The position numbers were made by a program, and so were the translations under genes. Under the pieces are notes generated by a model that searched no databases, was not told where the DNA came from, and saw nothing but the letters and a program-made list of their open reading frames with translations. Source: Rhabdornis inornatus (Eukaryota; Chordata; Aves; Passeriformes; Rhabdornithidae). Taken from it: 64,000 bases of DNA. Below are positions 49,582 through 63,418 of the stretch, in pieces; the first letter of the stretch is position 1, and each line of letters starts with the position of its first letter. The DNA lies in NCBI GenBank assembly GCA_013397075.1, contig VWZS01003477.1, positions 62,001 to 126,000 of the forward strand, read 5' to 3'.

Positions 49582-52500
49582 AGTGTCAAAATCAAAATAT
49601 TTTGCACAGTCTAAGCTCTTTACACAAATTGAAGAATCATATATTTACTTCTGGTCATCACTAGTTGTATGGAATTTGATATAGCCCCTTAAGGAAAGTG
49701 TGTCAATCAAAATGGCCAGATAAAGAACATTATCTGTTCAAGTTCTTTGAAGAGAAATATAGAACTGGAGGAGATGGGGGACAATAAACATGAAAAGTAA
49801 ATCTTCCTTAACCATTTTAATGGATATTTCTGATCTTTCAATCAGTATGTTCAATTTCATGAATGATGCTCTTATGGAAATATTTTGTCTGTTGTTTCTT
49901 AAGATCACCATATTTCCACCACTGTTACAGTGTTAGCCCTTAATCAATAATCCTTGGGTTTTGTAATTTTTGTTCACTGCAAAGAGGTTTTCAGTTTGCA
50001 GATGAAATTGTTCTAGGTATTTATGGATAGAATTCTGGTTTGGTTTAAAAAAAATTTAATCTTTTTACCCCTTCTGTTATTCCCCACATCAAACTAGAAC
50101 AGCATATTCATGCAGCAGCAAGGTTATCTCTCCCTTTTTTCTTGAAAATGCTCTGATTGACCTACAGATTTGAAAAAAAACATTTGTTTGCAAGATATAG
50201 CGACTTAGTTTCCCTTATTGGCTTTCATCTTGGCTGTAATAGTCTTTCAAGCGATTCACCAAAGTTTACAATGACACCGTAAATGAATTTACTTCCTTGG
50301 CTATGGCTGGATGTTAGAAAATAGCACTGCATTTTTCCCAACCTGTTGAAATATATCATGCCAAGTTTGGGTAATTTTTTTTTTTTAAATGTTGGAACTT
50401 TGAAAGGGATAAAGGTAGTTTTAAAAATTGATCACGCATCTCAATGGACCTTTTCATAAAGCTACACTGTATTTCAGTTTTACACTCGAATCAAATCTGC
50501 TTACAAGTTATTTGGCTTTCTATGGTGGTAGCTAAAGTTTCAGCCGTGAGCAGGTCTGTAAAACAGGAATGGTTTTCTTGGTTGATTTTCCATTTGATTT
50601 AGTTGCAATTTGATATAGTTGCATATCAATTTCAAATTTCATTAATATGTTGCAATATTTTTTGTCATTTAGAGTAAAGCACCTTAGATAAAAAGCATTT
50701 ACATGGGTAAGTAATGGGTAAGTTTCCTATAAGAGCAATTTGCAGACAGTCTTTGCAGTGCACATATCTTCCTTTTTGTACAAATGTAAGTTTTGGCTGT
50801 TGAGTGGGTAGAAATATCTAGAAAATAAATGAGTCTCACAGGCTTGTAAGTGGCTTTATACATAGTGATATTTTTCAGGATACTTCCATACACATCGCAT
50901 TTCACAGGCAAGTGAAGTAAGGACGGGAGGATTTTGTTCTACCTACTCTTGTTAGTATAGCTGCCTTCAGTAAATCAGATTGCTCCCTTCTCAAAGGAAT
51001 ACCTATTATCCAAATGTTTCTAATTAATGGCAAGACATGTCACTGCTAAAATAAGCCAAAGAAAAGAAAAAGAAACCCTCAACAACAAAATGCTCAACTA
51101 ACCAACACACTGAGAGCGACAAAGTCCACGATGTATATTCAAATGTCATTCAACACAGTTCCAGTCCTACAAAAACTACTTTGAAAGACACTAATCTCTG
51201 ATTCTTCAACAATATACAATTCTAAAAATGTTTTTGTCCAGAAATAGACAATCCAGTGGCCAGTTGACCCTGTGAAGAGAGAGCAGTGAAAAAAACATGT
51301 GCTAGAAAGTACTTGACCTAAATATGAGGCTAAAATTACAGACCTGTGACATCCTAGGGAATTGTACTTGGAAAAAACAGGCTGTGTTACTTGTTTAAAG
51401 TAAGGTTTGTTAAATAGGGAGGAGCTAGGATTTGAAGATTATTGTTGGTTGAGATATCTTATTACCACATTGTTCTCTTGTACTGTGGTAAAAGAAAAAC
51501 AGTATATATTTACACATTACCTAAATTTGTTCATGACCAATTATCAAATTTGAAATTAAAAAACAGTAGGAAAAAAAAAGAGGAAATGCATACAGAAAAA
51601 CCACTAACTTTTACAAGAATCTATTAAATAAAAACTCCAGGAATCTGTCCACTTTGACCAGATGACTGAGATCAAGTCAAGAGCAAGAGATATTAGTTAC
51701 AATTTTGATTCAGAATTCTTTTATCATCTGAAAGAAAACACTGTCCAGGGTGATATTCCTAATGATAGATGTTTGATTTTTAAAAAATGTTTCCAAATAG
51801 TGCATGAGATAGTTTCCGTTGCAGTATTTTACTGAAGCTATCAATCTCAATATGCTTAGAATGTAAGAGTCTACCTAAAGCAGACAAATCTTGTTGCAAA
51901 TCTTTAGTTTATTAGCTTATCTCAGTTTATGTAAGTGGGCTAAGCAGTAATGTATTAAGAATATCTTCAAATAAAAATCAGTGGAAAAATAACTCTATGG
52001 TATTCAATACTAGGAATTAAAGCGATGAGTAATGTGATAGGTAGACTGCATACAATAGTAAAGTTTGAAAGAGCTTTTGTCTTAATTTTGCACAGCAAAA
52101 CAATTCCTCTTTCATCAGTATTAATAAACATAAGGTGCTAATCTGCTAGTCTTGTATAACTCCTTCCAGATCAATTACTGATCATCACTTCATCAGTTCC
52201 CTCTTGGTTGGAGCATGAGTCTTTTCCAGCTGGTTTTCTTAATCAGTGGGTCACACAAAAGTAACTAAGGTTCAAACCAGACCTTCCAGGCACTGTTTCC
52301 AGAAATAAAGAGCACCCGAGGACTCACCTCCAACATAAGAATTTGCATAAGTTAGCAGTGGCAATAATATGTATTCATCTTTAGGAACCCTGCATGAATT
52401 CATGGTAAGAAAAATGAAGCACACTTTTACAGTTATAAATAATGTATCTGAGAAAAGGGCAATAGTTTGTACTGCCTTACAGAGATGTTCCATTGCAAAG

Positions 52501-55500
52501 CTAACAAGAGAAAAAAGTTCATCCATTATGTAAGAAAACCGACTGTGATTCCTCCTTATGCTTCAAATGAAGAAAGGTCAAACTATACACAGTATTTAAA
52601 TGCAACGTCAGGTATTACTTCAGATAAAATTGAAATGCCTAACATGAATAAAACAGGTTTTGCCCTTATGGGCAGTAAGAAACTGTCATATATTGTTACA
52701 GTAAAAATTCAATGCATAAGAAAAATACTTTGTTCAATTTAAACAGACCATAATACAGTGGGTAGATTTCCTTTTCTATTCCCTCAAAGCAAAACACTGT
52801 CATTCCTATCCACATCTCCTCTCGTCTAGGCCAAGGTTCTACATGTAAAGTAACTGAACTTAAGATGTCTCTAATTTCATGGGCTGTGTTGTGATAGCAA
52901 GTGTAAGCCCTTGTTAAACTCAACATGTATCTTGTATTCTTCACACCCTATCCACTCTTACAGTCTGTCTACCCTTTAGCATGATTTTTTTCCTTTGACT
53001 TCTTCTCTGAAGCTCCAACCATTGCAGGAGGTTGTCAAAATGCAAAATTACTGATCCGTAAGAAGTTCTGCTTTTGCTTTAATATGATTTCTATCTGGAT
53101 TGGTCTGGAATTGCCTTCTCATCTCTGGGGTTTATAATTTCAAAAAGTCAGTGTTAAACTACAATATAGCTGATATGGATTTGTCGATGAATACTGTGGT
53201 TAGTAGCAGTTTCTCAACAGCTCAATGCATCAAAATAAAATAACATGTCTTGTCCAGAATAATTTGACCTGTGATTTGCCCTAACACAGAAGAAAATTGA
53301 AACCAGAGAATGTGTTTTCTTCCTCTCCCCAGAAATAGAACAATGTAACTGTGTTTGTTGCCACAATGCTGAAATGTCTACTTCTACGCTGAAGTTGTTC
53401 TAGGGTCCAAGAACACTCAATCGGTGAAAAAAAAGGAAAAGCATCAGACTATTTTGATAGTCTTAAAATAAGAGACACTGTGCCTAAAGATTGAAAGAAT
53501 TTTCTTTACAACTTGTACCTGCCTGAGGCCATATGGGATTGTAAAGCTAGAATACTTAAAGAACAATATTTCTCATCTTCATCAAGCCTAGAATTATGGA
53601 CTTGAGTCACCTTTTTTCAGGAGCTCCAACAAAAACTCTAGAACTCTGAGCAAGATTTCAGCCCTCCCATTCGCTAATAAATTTGCCAGGAAAGAGAAGA
53701 ATATCTATAACCATTCAACTACAGTTTTCTCCTAAATCTTTCATGCATGTGTCTTGCAAAGGGGGAAAAGGGAGGAAAATGTAACTGTCCACAGAGAATG
53801 TAGAAGCGCTGTTTTTGTCTTTTCAAGAGAGTTGTTTCCTCACATTACTGCATTACCATCTTGATGTTCTAATATCATTATTGAAGCTATACCTTATGTA
53901 CACAAAGATTGCCAATGGATCTGCACATAAATAAAAGGTTTAGAAATTTAGAAAGGCCGGAACTGGAGAGGGTTTTGAAAAAAAATTACTGTCTTATGTG
54001 AGTGTTTTATTGCTTGTAAGGTCATTAGAACTGTCCTTCCTAAGACACATCTTAGATCAGATCAAAATGTACTTGAATAAATACAGATTATATCTTTTAG
54101 TGATTCTTAACCATTATCACTTTAGAAACACAAAAACTGTCCACATTCATATGTACAGCAACTGTTGGTGTCCACCCACAAACATATCTTTATGAAACAA
54201 CTTCATCTGATAATTTAATTCATTTTTCTGGACTAATCCAAAGGTTTATAATTTCCCAAACATAATCGTCACTTATGTTCTTAAATATATTTGTATAATT
54301 CAAGATTCAGAGGATTTTATTTGACTTTGAGCAGAGAATTTGTCTTCTGTAACTGTCAGTGCAGCCAGATCTCCAATTCTGGGTGCAAAAACCACACTCT
54401 TAATGCCCAAATTATCTTTCAGGCCAAATGTGTTGACTTAATACCACTGTTCAAAAAAGCCCAGTGCAGTGTCTGTGTGCAGGTCAGTGCTCTCCCTAAT
54501 CACCCACTCTCTGCCAGAGACATACCACTCACTTTTGTGATCCTCATGCTCTTCAGATGTAGGGATTTAAAAAGGTTCTGTACTTCATCAAATCATAGCT
54601 GGTTTAAGTCATGAATGACAAAATGAAACAACAATTTAGTTCAGTCTGATAATCTCAAAATGTGAGTTGCCTGGATGGATTAGTAACATGCTTTGTTACG
54701 TTGCAGTAACATGATGTCATCATTATTTTAGCTTGAAGTGCTGCAACTTCTGGTTATTCTAAGTATGCTGAATAACTGGTGTAAACCATAATGTGATCAT
54801 TTAAAGCAGCTCACATGTTTGCTTCAGATTCTTAATGAAGTAGATCACTTGCAGCATTTTGCCAGCTATATATGCACTAAAAAATAAAATAAATTAAAAA
54901 GTGGACTGATTTATGCTTTGTTGCTGTTTCTGAAAAGAGCAAACTGAGCAAAACAGGGTATTTGATGTTCAGCAAAATAGTTAAACTGTTTCTGTGTATT
55001 TAAATAATGCTTTTGTGAAATCTTGTAATGGCAAACATTAAACAACAAAATTGAATTCAGTCTCCAGAACATCTGCCAAAATGACTGTTATTTCCCACAA
55101 CCATGGAAATGTATTTTGCTGCATGATTTAATTTCAGATCCACCTAATGGAGGTTAGTAAAATTTATTATTTCTTCAGCTTATACCTTTTCTAAGAGGAA
55201 ATATATTTGAAGTTTGGAAATTTGAATTTTTGTTATGTCTCATCTTACTTCTTTCCCTAGTATGACTGATCTCCCTATTATTAAATCGAATTTTAAACAA
55301 ACCGCAAATTTTAAAAGGAGCCTTTGTGTCATTTCAAAGTTAAAAGCAATTTTAAAATCATTTTAATAAGGAGAGTCTTTTAAATTTTCTTCAAGACAAC
55401 TGCAAGTAATTTCCTTGTAGTGTGTGCAGAGTTTCTAACAAGACAACAGAAGTTTGCTTCTAATTTTCACCCATTCCCAAGAGAACTTTTAAAGACTTGT

Positions 55501-57190
55501 TACTTGACAAGAACACCTAAGAAAATAACGTCCCTTAGAATGAGACAGCACCACTACTCACTCACCTGAAAATTAATTAGTACATCTTTGCAGAAGAGAG
55601 CTCTGATTTGCAGCCCTGGCTTTTCTAGGCTTAAATTCCACCATCCCAAAGGAAAGGAATGAGCAGAGAAAAGAAACCTCAAATATTTGTGGCTGAAACG
55701 GGGTTATTATCCTCTAGGTATAAATGCTGGTTTTGTGCTGGAGAAATGGGAGAACAGGTCTGATCATATGAACATGAGAACAAAAGTATACATGGCAAGT
55801 TTTCCAAATCTAAATCTTACAAGATTTTTTTATTCAAGTTTTAATAATAAAGTTATTTAAAATATTTCTGGATGAAAAATCCATTTACCTCGAAAATGAA
55901 CAATTAATTAAAAACTTGCTAAGATTTTAGTATTTTGGTCTCATGCTACTCAACATCACAGCCATCAGACTGTGTGGACACATTAAACAATGGGACATAT
56001 GGAGCTATGAACACAAAAATGCCTTAAACTGGTGTCAGGGTTTGCCTTGATTAGCTTTTGTCTAAAACATGTCTCTCTGCTCATGTGCATTTGCTTTTTC
56101 TCCCAAGATCTGACCGAATGAATCAAATCATTACTCACTGAATCTGTCAGACTGACTCAGCACAGACACCTACCAAAACCATTCTCAGGGTACAGATGCA
56201 CAAGGGCAACTTTCTATGTCAAGAAAGCACAAGTGGAAAAACAGACACATCATGTGGAAGGACCCTTAGCTAGTAATTTCAAAAAGAGAAATTAGGACTC
56301 AGAGGAATAGTAGACATGTTTCAGGAACTCAGCCTCTGTTTAGTAATCAGATTAAATTGCATTTGGAAGCAGACCCACTCCTAACTATGTGCAGCATGTA
56401 GCTGAAGGCAGGGTTCCTCTGTCAAAGCTGATTAAAACAATGACTTTCAAACAAAATAACATATAATGGAGCAATTTCATATGAAAATGAAAGCAAGAAC
56501 TGTGTCAGTAATATTCCCACAATCATGATTCAGAGGATAACGTTTATTAGAAAGTTGTATAAATAGGGACAACATTGTGCATGGCTGAAAATGGAACCAA
56601 GTTGGTACTAGATAATTTCTTTGAGAAGAGATCTAAGCTAGAAGTAAAATAAATTTTAGCATTCTAGACTCATACAGGATATGCACAGGGATGCTGTGCT
56701 GTGTTTCTTTTCCTTGACAATGGAAAATACGAGAGGGAACTCAAATGAGAAAAATCCCTGCCTTTACTGGGAAATGTCAAAACGAAAGCTAAAAGCAGAA
56801 TACCAGGTGATGTAAGTTGCCATGTGCAGCCATGAAGTCATGAGAATAAATATTTCAACCACCCTGAATGACATATATATCTAAAGTGAGTACTAAAAAG
56901 TTTTTCTTTTAACTTTAAAAATCAGAAAGGTTAAACCTTTTGGACACATTTGTGACAGTTGTAGATAGTTTTTCTAAGCAACAGTTCTGATCAAATAAGA
57001 ATCATCTTGCTAAAAATGTTATTTTCCTCTTACCACAACTAAGGGAAGTGAAGCTTCATTTCATGTTTGGCCTGTTTCAGATGCTTATTTAGTAACTGTC
57101 TGAAGACAATGCCTAACAGAGATCTGTTTCCTTTACAATCTGTTTTCTTTCTCTGTTTCACCTGCCTTTTACAAATACATGTGCATACCT
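49582..57190. other. AT-rich intergenic DNA, no gene seen
   Basis: Unique AT-rich sequence. The open frame at 52467-52742 (91 codons) and the one at 54291-54614 (107 codons) look mildly protein-like but carry no recognised motif and no convincing splice context. Around 54660-54900 the sequence has the balanced, motif-rich look of conserved non-coding DNA. Confidence 0.5.
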
Positions 57191-57200
57191 GTATATATAA

Positions 57201-57231
<31 letters not shown>

Positions 57232-57278
57232 TGTACATGCATATATGGAGAAATATATGCATATATGGAGAAATATAC
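57191..57278 (+). repeat. Compound (TA)n(CA)n microsatellite with a 20-base tandem duplication
   Basis: A TA run (57192-57217) passes into a CA run (57217-57231). After a short spacer, a 20-base unit beginning GCATATATGGAGAAATAT is repeated twice, at 57239-57258 and 57259-57278, differing at the last base. The open frames crossing it on both strands are repeat-derived (poly Ile-Tyr or Thr-His) and not genes. Confidence 0.95.
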
Positions 57279-59860
57279 ATACAGCAACATCAGCCCCATA
57301 CCAGAAAAGTGTTCAGACCAGACTGCCTCATGCTAGGGTCTCCTGCATCGCTTGAAACTTCCATCACAGAACATTTTCCCAGATGAAGACACCAGAGGAT
57401 ATGCAAAATAGGTGGTCAGACATCAGGATGACTTTACCAGTTCTCAGCACCTATTCCCCAGCCTAAAACTGTCTCCCTCAGCCAGGCACTCACACTGAGG
57501 AGAGTTATCCATACATTCCACATTATTATCAAGTGCTCTAGTAATAGAACTGGCATATTTCTACTGTATGTAGGAAGCTGTAACAACTAACTGTAGGGAG
57601 TCAGCTCATTCAGATCTTACTGGAGCTGAGAATGAAATAGTGACAGTGAGTCACTCCCCAAAGCCAAAGAGGGGCTTTCAGGCATATCAAACAGAAAACC
57701 CTCACAGATGTGGAACATTTTAACCCTGAAAACTAGGAAGAATAAGTATTTGGATGTTCTCTGAAATACTGCAGTGACTTAACTAGAGATAGTGGAAAAC
57801 ATCATTTTGAAGTTTAGTATCTATTGTGGGAGTTAGAAATAACTTAGGCATTGCCTAAAGCATGTCATTTAGTACCTAGCATGATTTTTTTTACCAAGTT
57901 CCCCTATTGCACAAAGGAATATTAGATTTTTCCTAACACACTTCAGCTTTGTGTCAATAAAATGTTAGAGGTGATAATACAAACAGATTACATGTAAACT
58001 GGAAGTTAATAAACTGAGACTATTACTGCAAGACTTCTGAAAATAACATTGTTACACACTTAAAAGAAGATGTCAGAAAGTAATATTGAATTAAACATTT
58101 AAAAGAAAAGGTAGGGCTCTCCATACATGGCATTACTGGATCCATAATATTGCACAGTACAATAAATCAGTATTCATGGGCAAATACTAGTAGCAATGGA
58201 CAGGAATGGTTAGAACATATTCCCCAAAGCTGAAGAAAACTATGATGGTCTGTAAAGAACCACCAAAGAAACTGTGATGAGGCAAAGATCTGTCCACAGC
58301 AGAATTTCCAAGAGAAGCCCTCTGCATCAAAAATATTCCAGGTTACTTTATTATCACAAGATCCCTGGGGCTAGTGGGAACATAGCCTCTTCACTTTCCT
58401 GATAGCACAAACATCAAAAGAAAACAGTACACAAAAAGGAAAGGATGGAGTATGAGAAAAACAGTGGAGGTAGAAGTTTAAAATAGGTAGGTAAGAAAAA
58501 AGAGGTCTGAATTTGATGTGGTATTGTTTTCTCTTAGTTACATTTCCTTTGTAGCTGAAACTCAGTGAAAGCTTGTATAGGATGATATTTTCTGAATTTC
58601 AAAGCCATGTGTTGGTACTTTTTGTGTCTGTTTCAAGGAATGGCTAAAATAAAATTAAATAATTCCAACCATTGCAAAGGCAATAGAGAGTCCTAATTGA
58701 TTTTTTCTAGGAAAAGTTTTTGCAACTCAAGCCAACATTACAAAAGGTATTATTACTCCTCTTAAGAAAGTGAAAAAGAACTGTTCAGTTTGGTTTGGTT
58801 CTACCAGATTTTTATAGAAATCCACGCTGTCCTACCTTCTTAAGCTGTGCACAGTAAGTCTGGGATGTTAGTACCATCACTGGATCCCAGTTTGGCTTCC
58901 CAGGCAATTCAGGTAGAATTTGAGATGAAGCTATATATTGCTAGTGCTGCTCTTCTAGAGGCATTAAATTGGGATTTTTTCTTGTAATCTCGTTGAAAAC
59001 TGCTCAAAAAAAAAAAGGTTTCTGTACCTGGTGAAGAAAGAAAAAACAACAGACCGCATGCAAGTCACTTCAAAGGTGTGTTTCCTTTAAGGCCATATCA
59101 TCAGCAGCCGGTAGAGAAAACCAAGGCAGCAAAATATATCTTATGGGGACATAATTTCAACTACATCAGTGGCTCAAGAGAAGCTTCATTCAAATAGGTA
59201 TTAAATAGAATTATCCTCCATGTATGAAGCCTTTATCTGGAAACACATTTCTACTTTATATAAAGAAAATAAATAAATATAAATACAATACATAAATAAA
59301 TACAGAGAAGCCTTTATTATACACCCTTTATTATGAAAGAGCAAAACAAATAAAGAAAAGGCAAAGTTGTCAATGCCAAGAGAATCCAAATAAGAAATAT
59401 ATTTGGAGGAAAAAACAAATATAAGAAAGGTATTTCACATATGTCTAGAATCTGTCCCAAATAGTACTTCTATTGATGGTGAAAGTAATCTTTTTCTCCT
59501 GTCCTTCCCAATATTAAAATTTGTTTATTATATTTTATAATTCTGTTATTTCTTTAGAGCAAATAGGGTATTTGTTAACTCGAGAAAAATCAAAAAACAT
59601 GGAAAAGCTTGACAGTAACTAAGCATTCATCTATACAGAAAATAAGCAATAGGGCAGCTGGAAAGCAAGAGAGCGAATGTGCAGTCAAAAGAATATGATT
59701 TGCTTTTTGTTTTGCAATTCACTTCACAGAATTCTAGAGAGGGTAACTTAAAATGGAGTTGGTGGGATGCAGGGATCAAAAATAACAAGATTTAATAGAA
59801 GATTTATCCCATCCATCTCCCAATCCCAGATCTACAACAGCTTTTTGTTTACCTAACCTT
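57279..59860. other. AT-rich intergenic DNA, no gene seen
   Basis: Unique sequence ending in an A/T-rich simple repeat at 59261-59304. No supported open frame. Confidence 0.5.
59261..59304 (+). repeat. (AAAT)n-like low-complexity tract
   Basis: Degenerate AAAT and AAATAC units in tandem. Simple A-rich sequence. Confidence 0.8.
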
Positions 59861-59995
59861 CTACATTGCAATTTTGCTTTTGTAAAGTGGGAATGATGAC
59901 AGTTGCATCCTGTCTTTTCTCTGCCTTTTCCATCCACTTTTTCTCTTCAGAGCACAAACTCTTTAGAGCAAGGGTTACCTTCTATTGTCACTCAC

Positions 59996-60232
59996 CTACA
60001 ACAGCCTGCAGAATTGGTGGCTGGTTTGGGTGCAGTGATTTTAGCATTACTGCTGCAAACAGGGGTAGTGACAGAGATGGTCTTGCCCTCCCAAACAGGG
60101 AGGTCCAGATTGTCAAGCCCTGTGATGGTGGGGGCTGGAGGTACTCCTGATGCCAGTCTAATTAATGATTGAACTGGCTGCTTGTATCCACAGGCACTTG
60201 TGGATACTTGTGATGGTGCTGCCTTAATTCTA
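59996..60232 (-). other. Best coding-exon-like interval in the window (unverified), 237 nt, phase 2-2
   Basis: On the minus strand a pyrimidine-rich acceptor (GTTTCCTCCTTTCAG, AG at 60234-60233) precedes the interval. A perfect-looking donor (GTAG|GTGAGTGAC, GT at 59995-59994) closes it. The 237 bases are exactly 79 codons long and open in a frame with two bases carried over at each end, the symmetric arrangement common in internal exons. The encoded stretch is rich in Pro, Thr, Ser and Val (segments APSQVSTSACGYKQPV and VPPAPTITGLDNLDLPVW) and looks more protein-like than the AT-driven frames elsewhere. I recognise no family. Against coding: two plus-strand frames are also open here, so base composition contributes. 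An undetected repeat is also possible. Confidence 0.27.
60184..60207. repeat. Perfect 9-base inverted repeat
   Basis: GTATCCACA at 60184-60192 and TGTGGATAC at 60199-60207 are exact reverse complements around a 6-base loop. It lies inside the exon-like interval. This short perfect stem may be chance. Confidence 0.75.
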
Positions 60233-61324
60233 CTGAAAGGAGGAAACTTCACAAATCTTATGAGTTTTAATGGCTAAAAATTATTTACCCAGTGTGTAGG
60301 TAGGCCTCAGCAGTGTTCCTGGTCTATAGCCTTCATCTATTTAATTTAATATTATGGTAACATCACACGACCAGTACAAGTTAGAAAAGGTGTTTTGAGT
60401 CCTTCCTACATGACCAGGCTCTCTACAAAATGAAATCCAGGTGCCATGCCTCAGGTCACTCTGAAATTCAGAGACTGTCCAGAGATATTAAAACAGCTTG
60501 AAATCATGGATATGTCTCAGGCTCAGTAATTCATCTGCAACACAAACTTCCCACAGCATGCCTCCGTAGTTCCCACGGTGGCAAATGACTGTGACCAGGT
60601 CCCAGCACAAGGCTTGAGGACACTTTCACCATTCCACTCCCCTCACATTCTATCTAGTTCTCAAACCTCCACCCCAAGCTATCAATAGTCTGTGGCAGCC
60701 TGGCACTGGTTGAAAGACCATGTTTGGTTGAATGTCCTGCCACCTAAATTGAGGGTGTTCTAAAGTGAGATCACACACCCCAAAGTGAGCAGCTGCAGCC
60801 CACTTTGCTAGCAAAAGCCTTCTCACAATACCCTGTATCAAAACCTTAGCACACAAACTGTATAGTCTCTGGGAGATGCATAACCAAACTTACAACCAAG
60901 TATTTTTAGATGAGTTTTAATCAGTTTTGAAAATGACTGATACAATAAATCTGTTGGAAAAACATAGTGCATTTAAAAAATAATCCAGGCAGAATTTGGA
61001 GATTAAATTTTATGTAAAATACGTATGTAAATAGAGATAGTAAATTAGGCACTTGATTATTGGATTTTATTTTGGTAAAAAAGTATTTGGGATAAAGTAC
61101 TTATTAGTCTTTAAGTGATATGATATAGGCAATATTGTCTTATGAGAGAGTTTGAATTGATAAAGAATGTGTTATTGTTACAGCTGCATAGAGAATTATT
61201 TGCATGCAAAATCATAACTAATATTTGCTTGTGTTTCAGTTTTACTCTCAAATAATTTATATGGTGATTCATTTCCGCTGTTCCACTTCATTAATAGCAA
61301 AAAGGAAGATGACTAAAAAAAGAA

Positions 61325-61513
61325 TCATATTTCTGCCTGGAAAATAAGTATTTCACACAAACTGTTGACAAAGGCTGCACAGAAATCCACAGCCTCATCT
61401 TTTTCAGTGTAATCACACTTAAGATGCATCTTGTGTTCTCTTGTCCCCAGTACGATTTGAGTGGAGTGGTGATGGATGATAATAAGACAAATTTTGTAAA
61501 GTTCAGACTCACT
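61325..61513 (-). other. Terminal-exon-like interval (unverified), minus strand
   Basis: On the minus strand TTGATCTTTTGTGGTACAG forms a plausible acceptor (AG at 61515-61514). It is followed in phase 0 by 62 codons and a stop at 61327-61325. The peptide begins SESELYKICLIII and contains DYTEKDEAVDFCAAF, which reads like a folded acidic segment. No consensus donor exists before the stop, so it could only be a last coding exon. Another minus-strand frame is also open across the same bases, so chance is a serious alternative. I recognise no family. Confidence 0.17.
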
Positions 61514-63418
61514 CTGTACCACAAAAGATCAAATGCACTTAGTAAGATGACAGCAACAGAGTCTTTTCAGATATACTGAAAGTAAACAATCTGCAGGGTC
61601 TTCTAACTTTCAAACATGAGGGATCTATAAGTGATTTAAACAAAACCTATTTCCTGTGCCAATATGTGTAAAAATATGTGTATACACATAGAGAGTGTGT
61701 GAATGTAAGCTTCTAGTAAATATTTCTACACATTTTCAGCTATAATATTTGAAAAAAAAAATTTAATTCATTAAAAAAAATTTGATTACTAAAAAAGGAA
61801 TAGATTTATTAATAGATAGGCTATTGGGGTTTTTTAGTTGATTGTTTTGTTTTCAGGACAGGAAACCTAGCTTTGATCTGGGATGACATTCAAGCTCTCA
61901 TATTGAAAATCACATTTTGAGAAGTCAGCATGAGAGTATCCTCCAGTGATGTCCTGAAGTCACATAAAGAAGCACTAAGACCCAGGACAATATATATTTG
62001 ATGCACCAGAAATGAGTCAGTAGTGGGTGGTCTGTAAGGTAGGCACTGAAACAACAGCAGAAATACATGCCGTGAATGGAGTCAGTCAGATTTCCCTCAG
62101 GTATCATTTCAGGTGTTTTTCAGTACCCAGCAGACATTCTCTTTTACTTGAAAGCATCTTACAGAGATGATGAACAAAATGTTGATCTTCATGAGCCTTG
62201 TAATCCACGTAGGTAATGAGAGATCAAGAGATATAGATGCACTGATCCTCTCCACAGTAATGCCTGAGATGAAACAAAATTGATAGATCATAGCCTCAAT
62301 ATATCTAGAAATTTCAGCTTACGAGACTCCTTCACAAAAGATCAGTGCTTGCCTCCAGACTTCCTGCTCCAAGGATGCCCTCAACCAGCCAGAACTCAGG
62401 GTAGTGCCATCACTTTACATAAAAGCAGAGAAAGGGTAAGATTTTCACACTAATCTTGGCAGGAATTTTACCAGTTGGCTGCTCAATGAAGATGCTGTCA
62501 AGTTTCAGAGATTACCTCTTCCAAATACCCATCAGATGTGAGTGGGTCCAGCAGGCCCAGCTGCAGTGTGCCAGAACAAAGGCTTGTGAAATTTAACAGT
62601 CCCTTAGCTTTTACAGCTGCTGGATGATAAACTGCATAAAAACATCCGTCTGGTCTCTGCATTTGTGTTAACAGAGTTTTGTTAGACGTTTTATGATCTA
62701 AAAGATAATCCCAGTTTGGAATACAATGACTTGGGAAATATTTTATTCATAGACGAATGATGTTTGCAGACTCTTGAAAGTCATACATCTGGGATTGCTC
62801 GCGTATCCTGATTTCATTCCCACTAAAGAGCCTGATGTCTCACTGCTGCAGCAGGATAAGTGCCTCCTGAGAAAACAGTCACACCAGTGCCCACACATGC
62901 AGGCAAGATTAATTACTTCTGTGCATTGGAGTCACATAACACAGTTAAGCTTTAGTTTAAAAGTGGGTGGCAACCTTATTTCTGTTCTTGTTTCTCATTG
63001 AGCTGTGGTTACCAGAGTCTTTTTTAGTTTAGATTTGGAAGTGGAGTAAGTCCCCCAGTATGCATTGAAAAATATCCAAGATATACAGAACTAAGAACAA
63101 TATTAACTTATAGCTCAAATGCACTTTAAGGTACTAGAAGCTTTTCCTCCAGCTCTTGATGGTGGTGATGTGACTGACTTCAAACCACACACCACATGAA
63201 ATTTACTCAGAAGACAAACTTGCCAAAAAATATTCTGCTTTGGTATAAGGTCACAAACAGTGACTGTTTTGTTACACTGATCTGTTCCCTCTGTGCCCAA
63301 TTACTTGCTCATAAATAGATAGTAGAGGAGAAACTCCTTCAGGAAACCTTGGCTGCCTATTGCTCACAATATAAACCATAATTTGAAGGATTGGTAGAAA
63401 CGTGTGCTGCCATCACAC

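Noticed and set aside
57039..57336. Opposing open frames of 86 and 89 codons
   Set aside because: Their central parts are translated TA and CA microsatellite.
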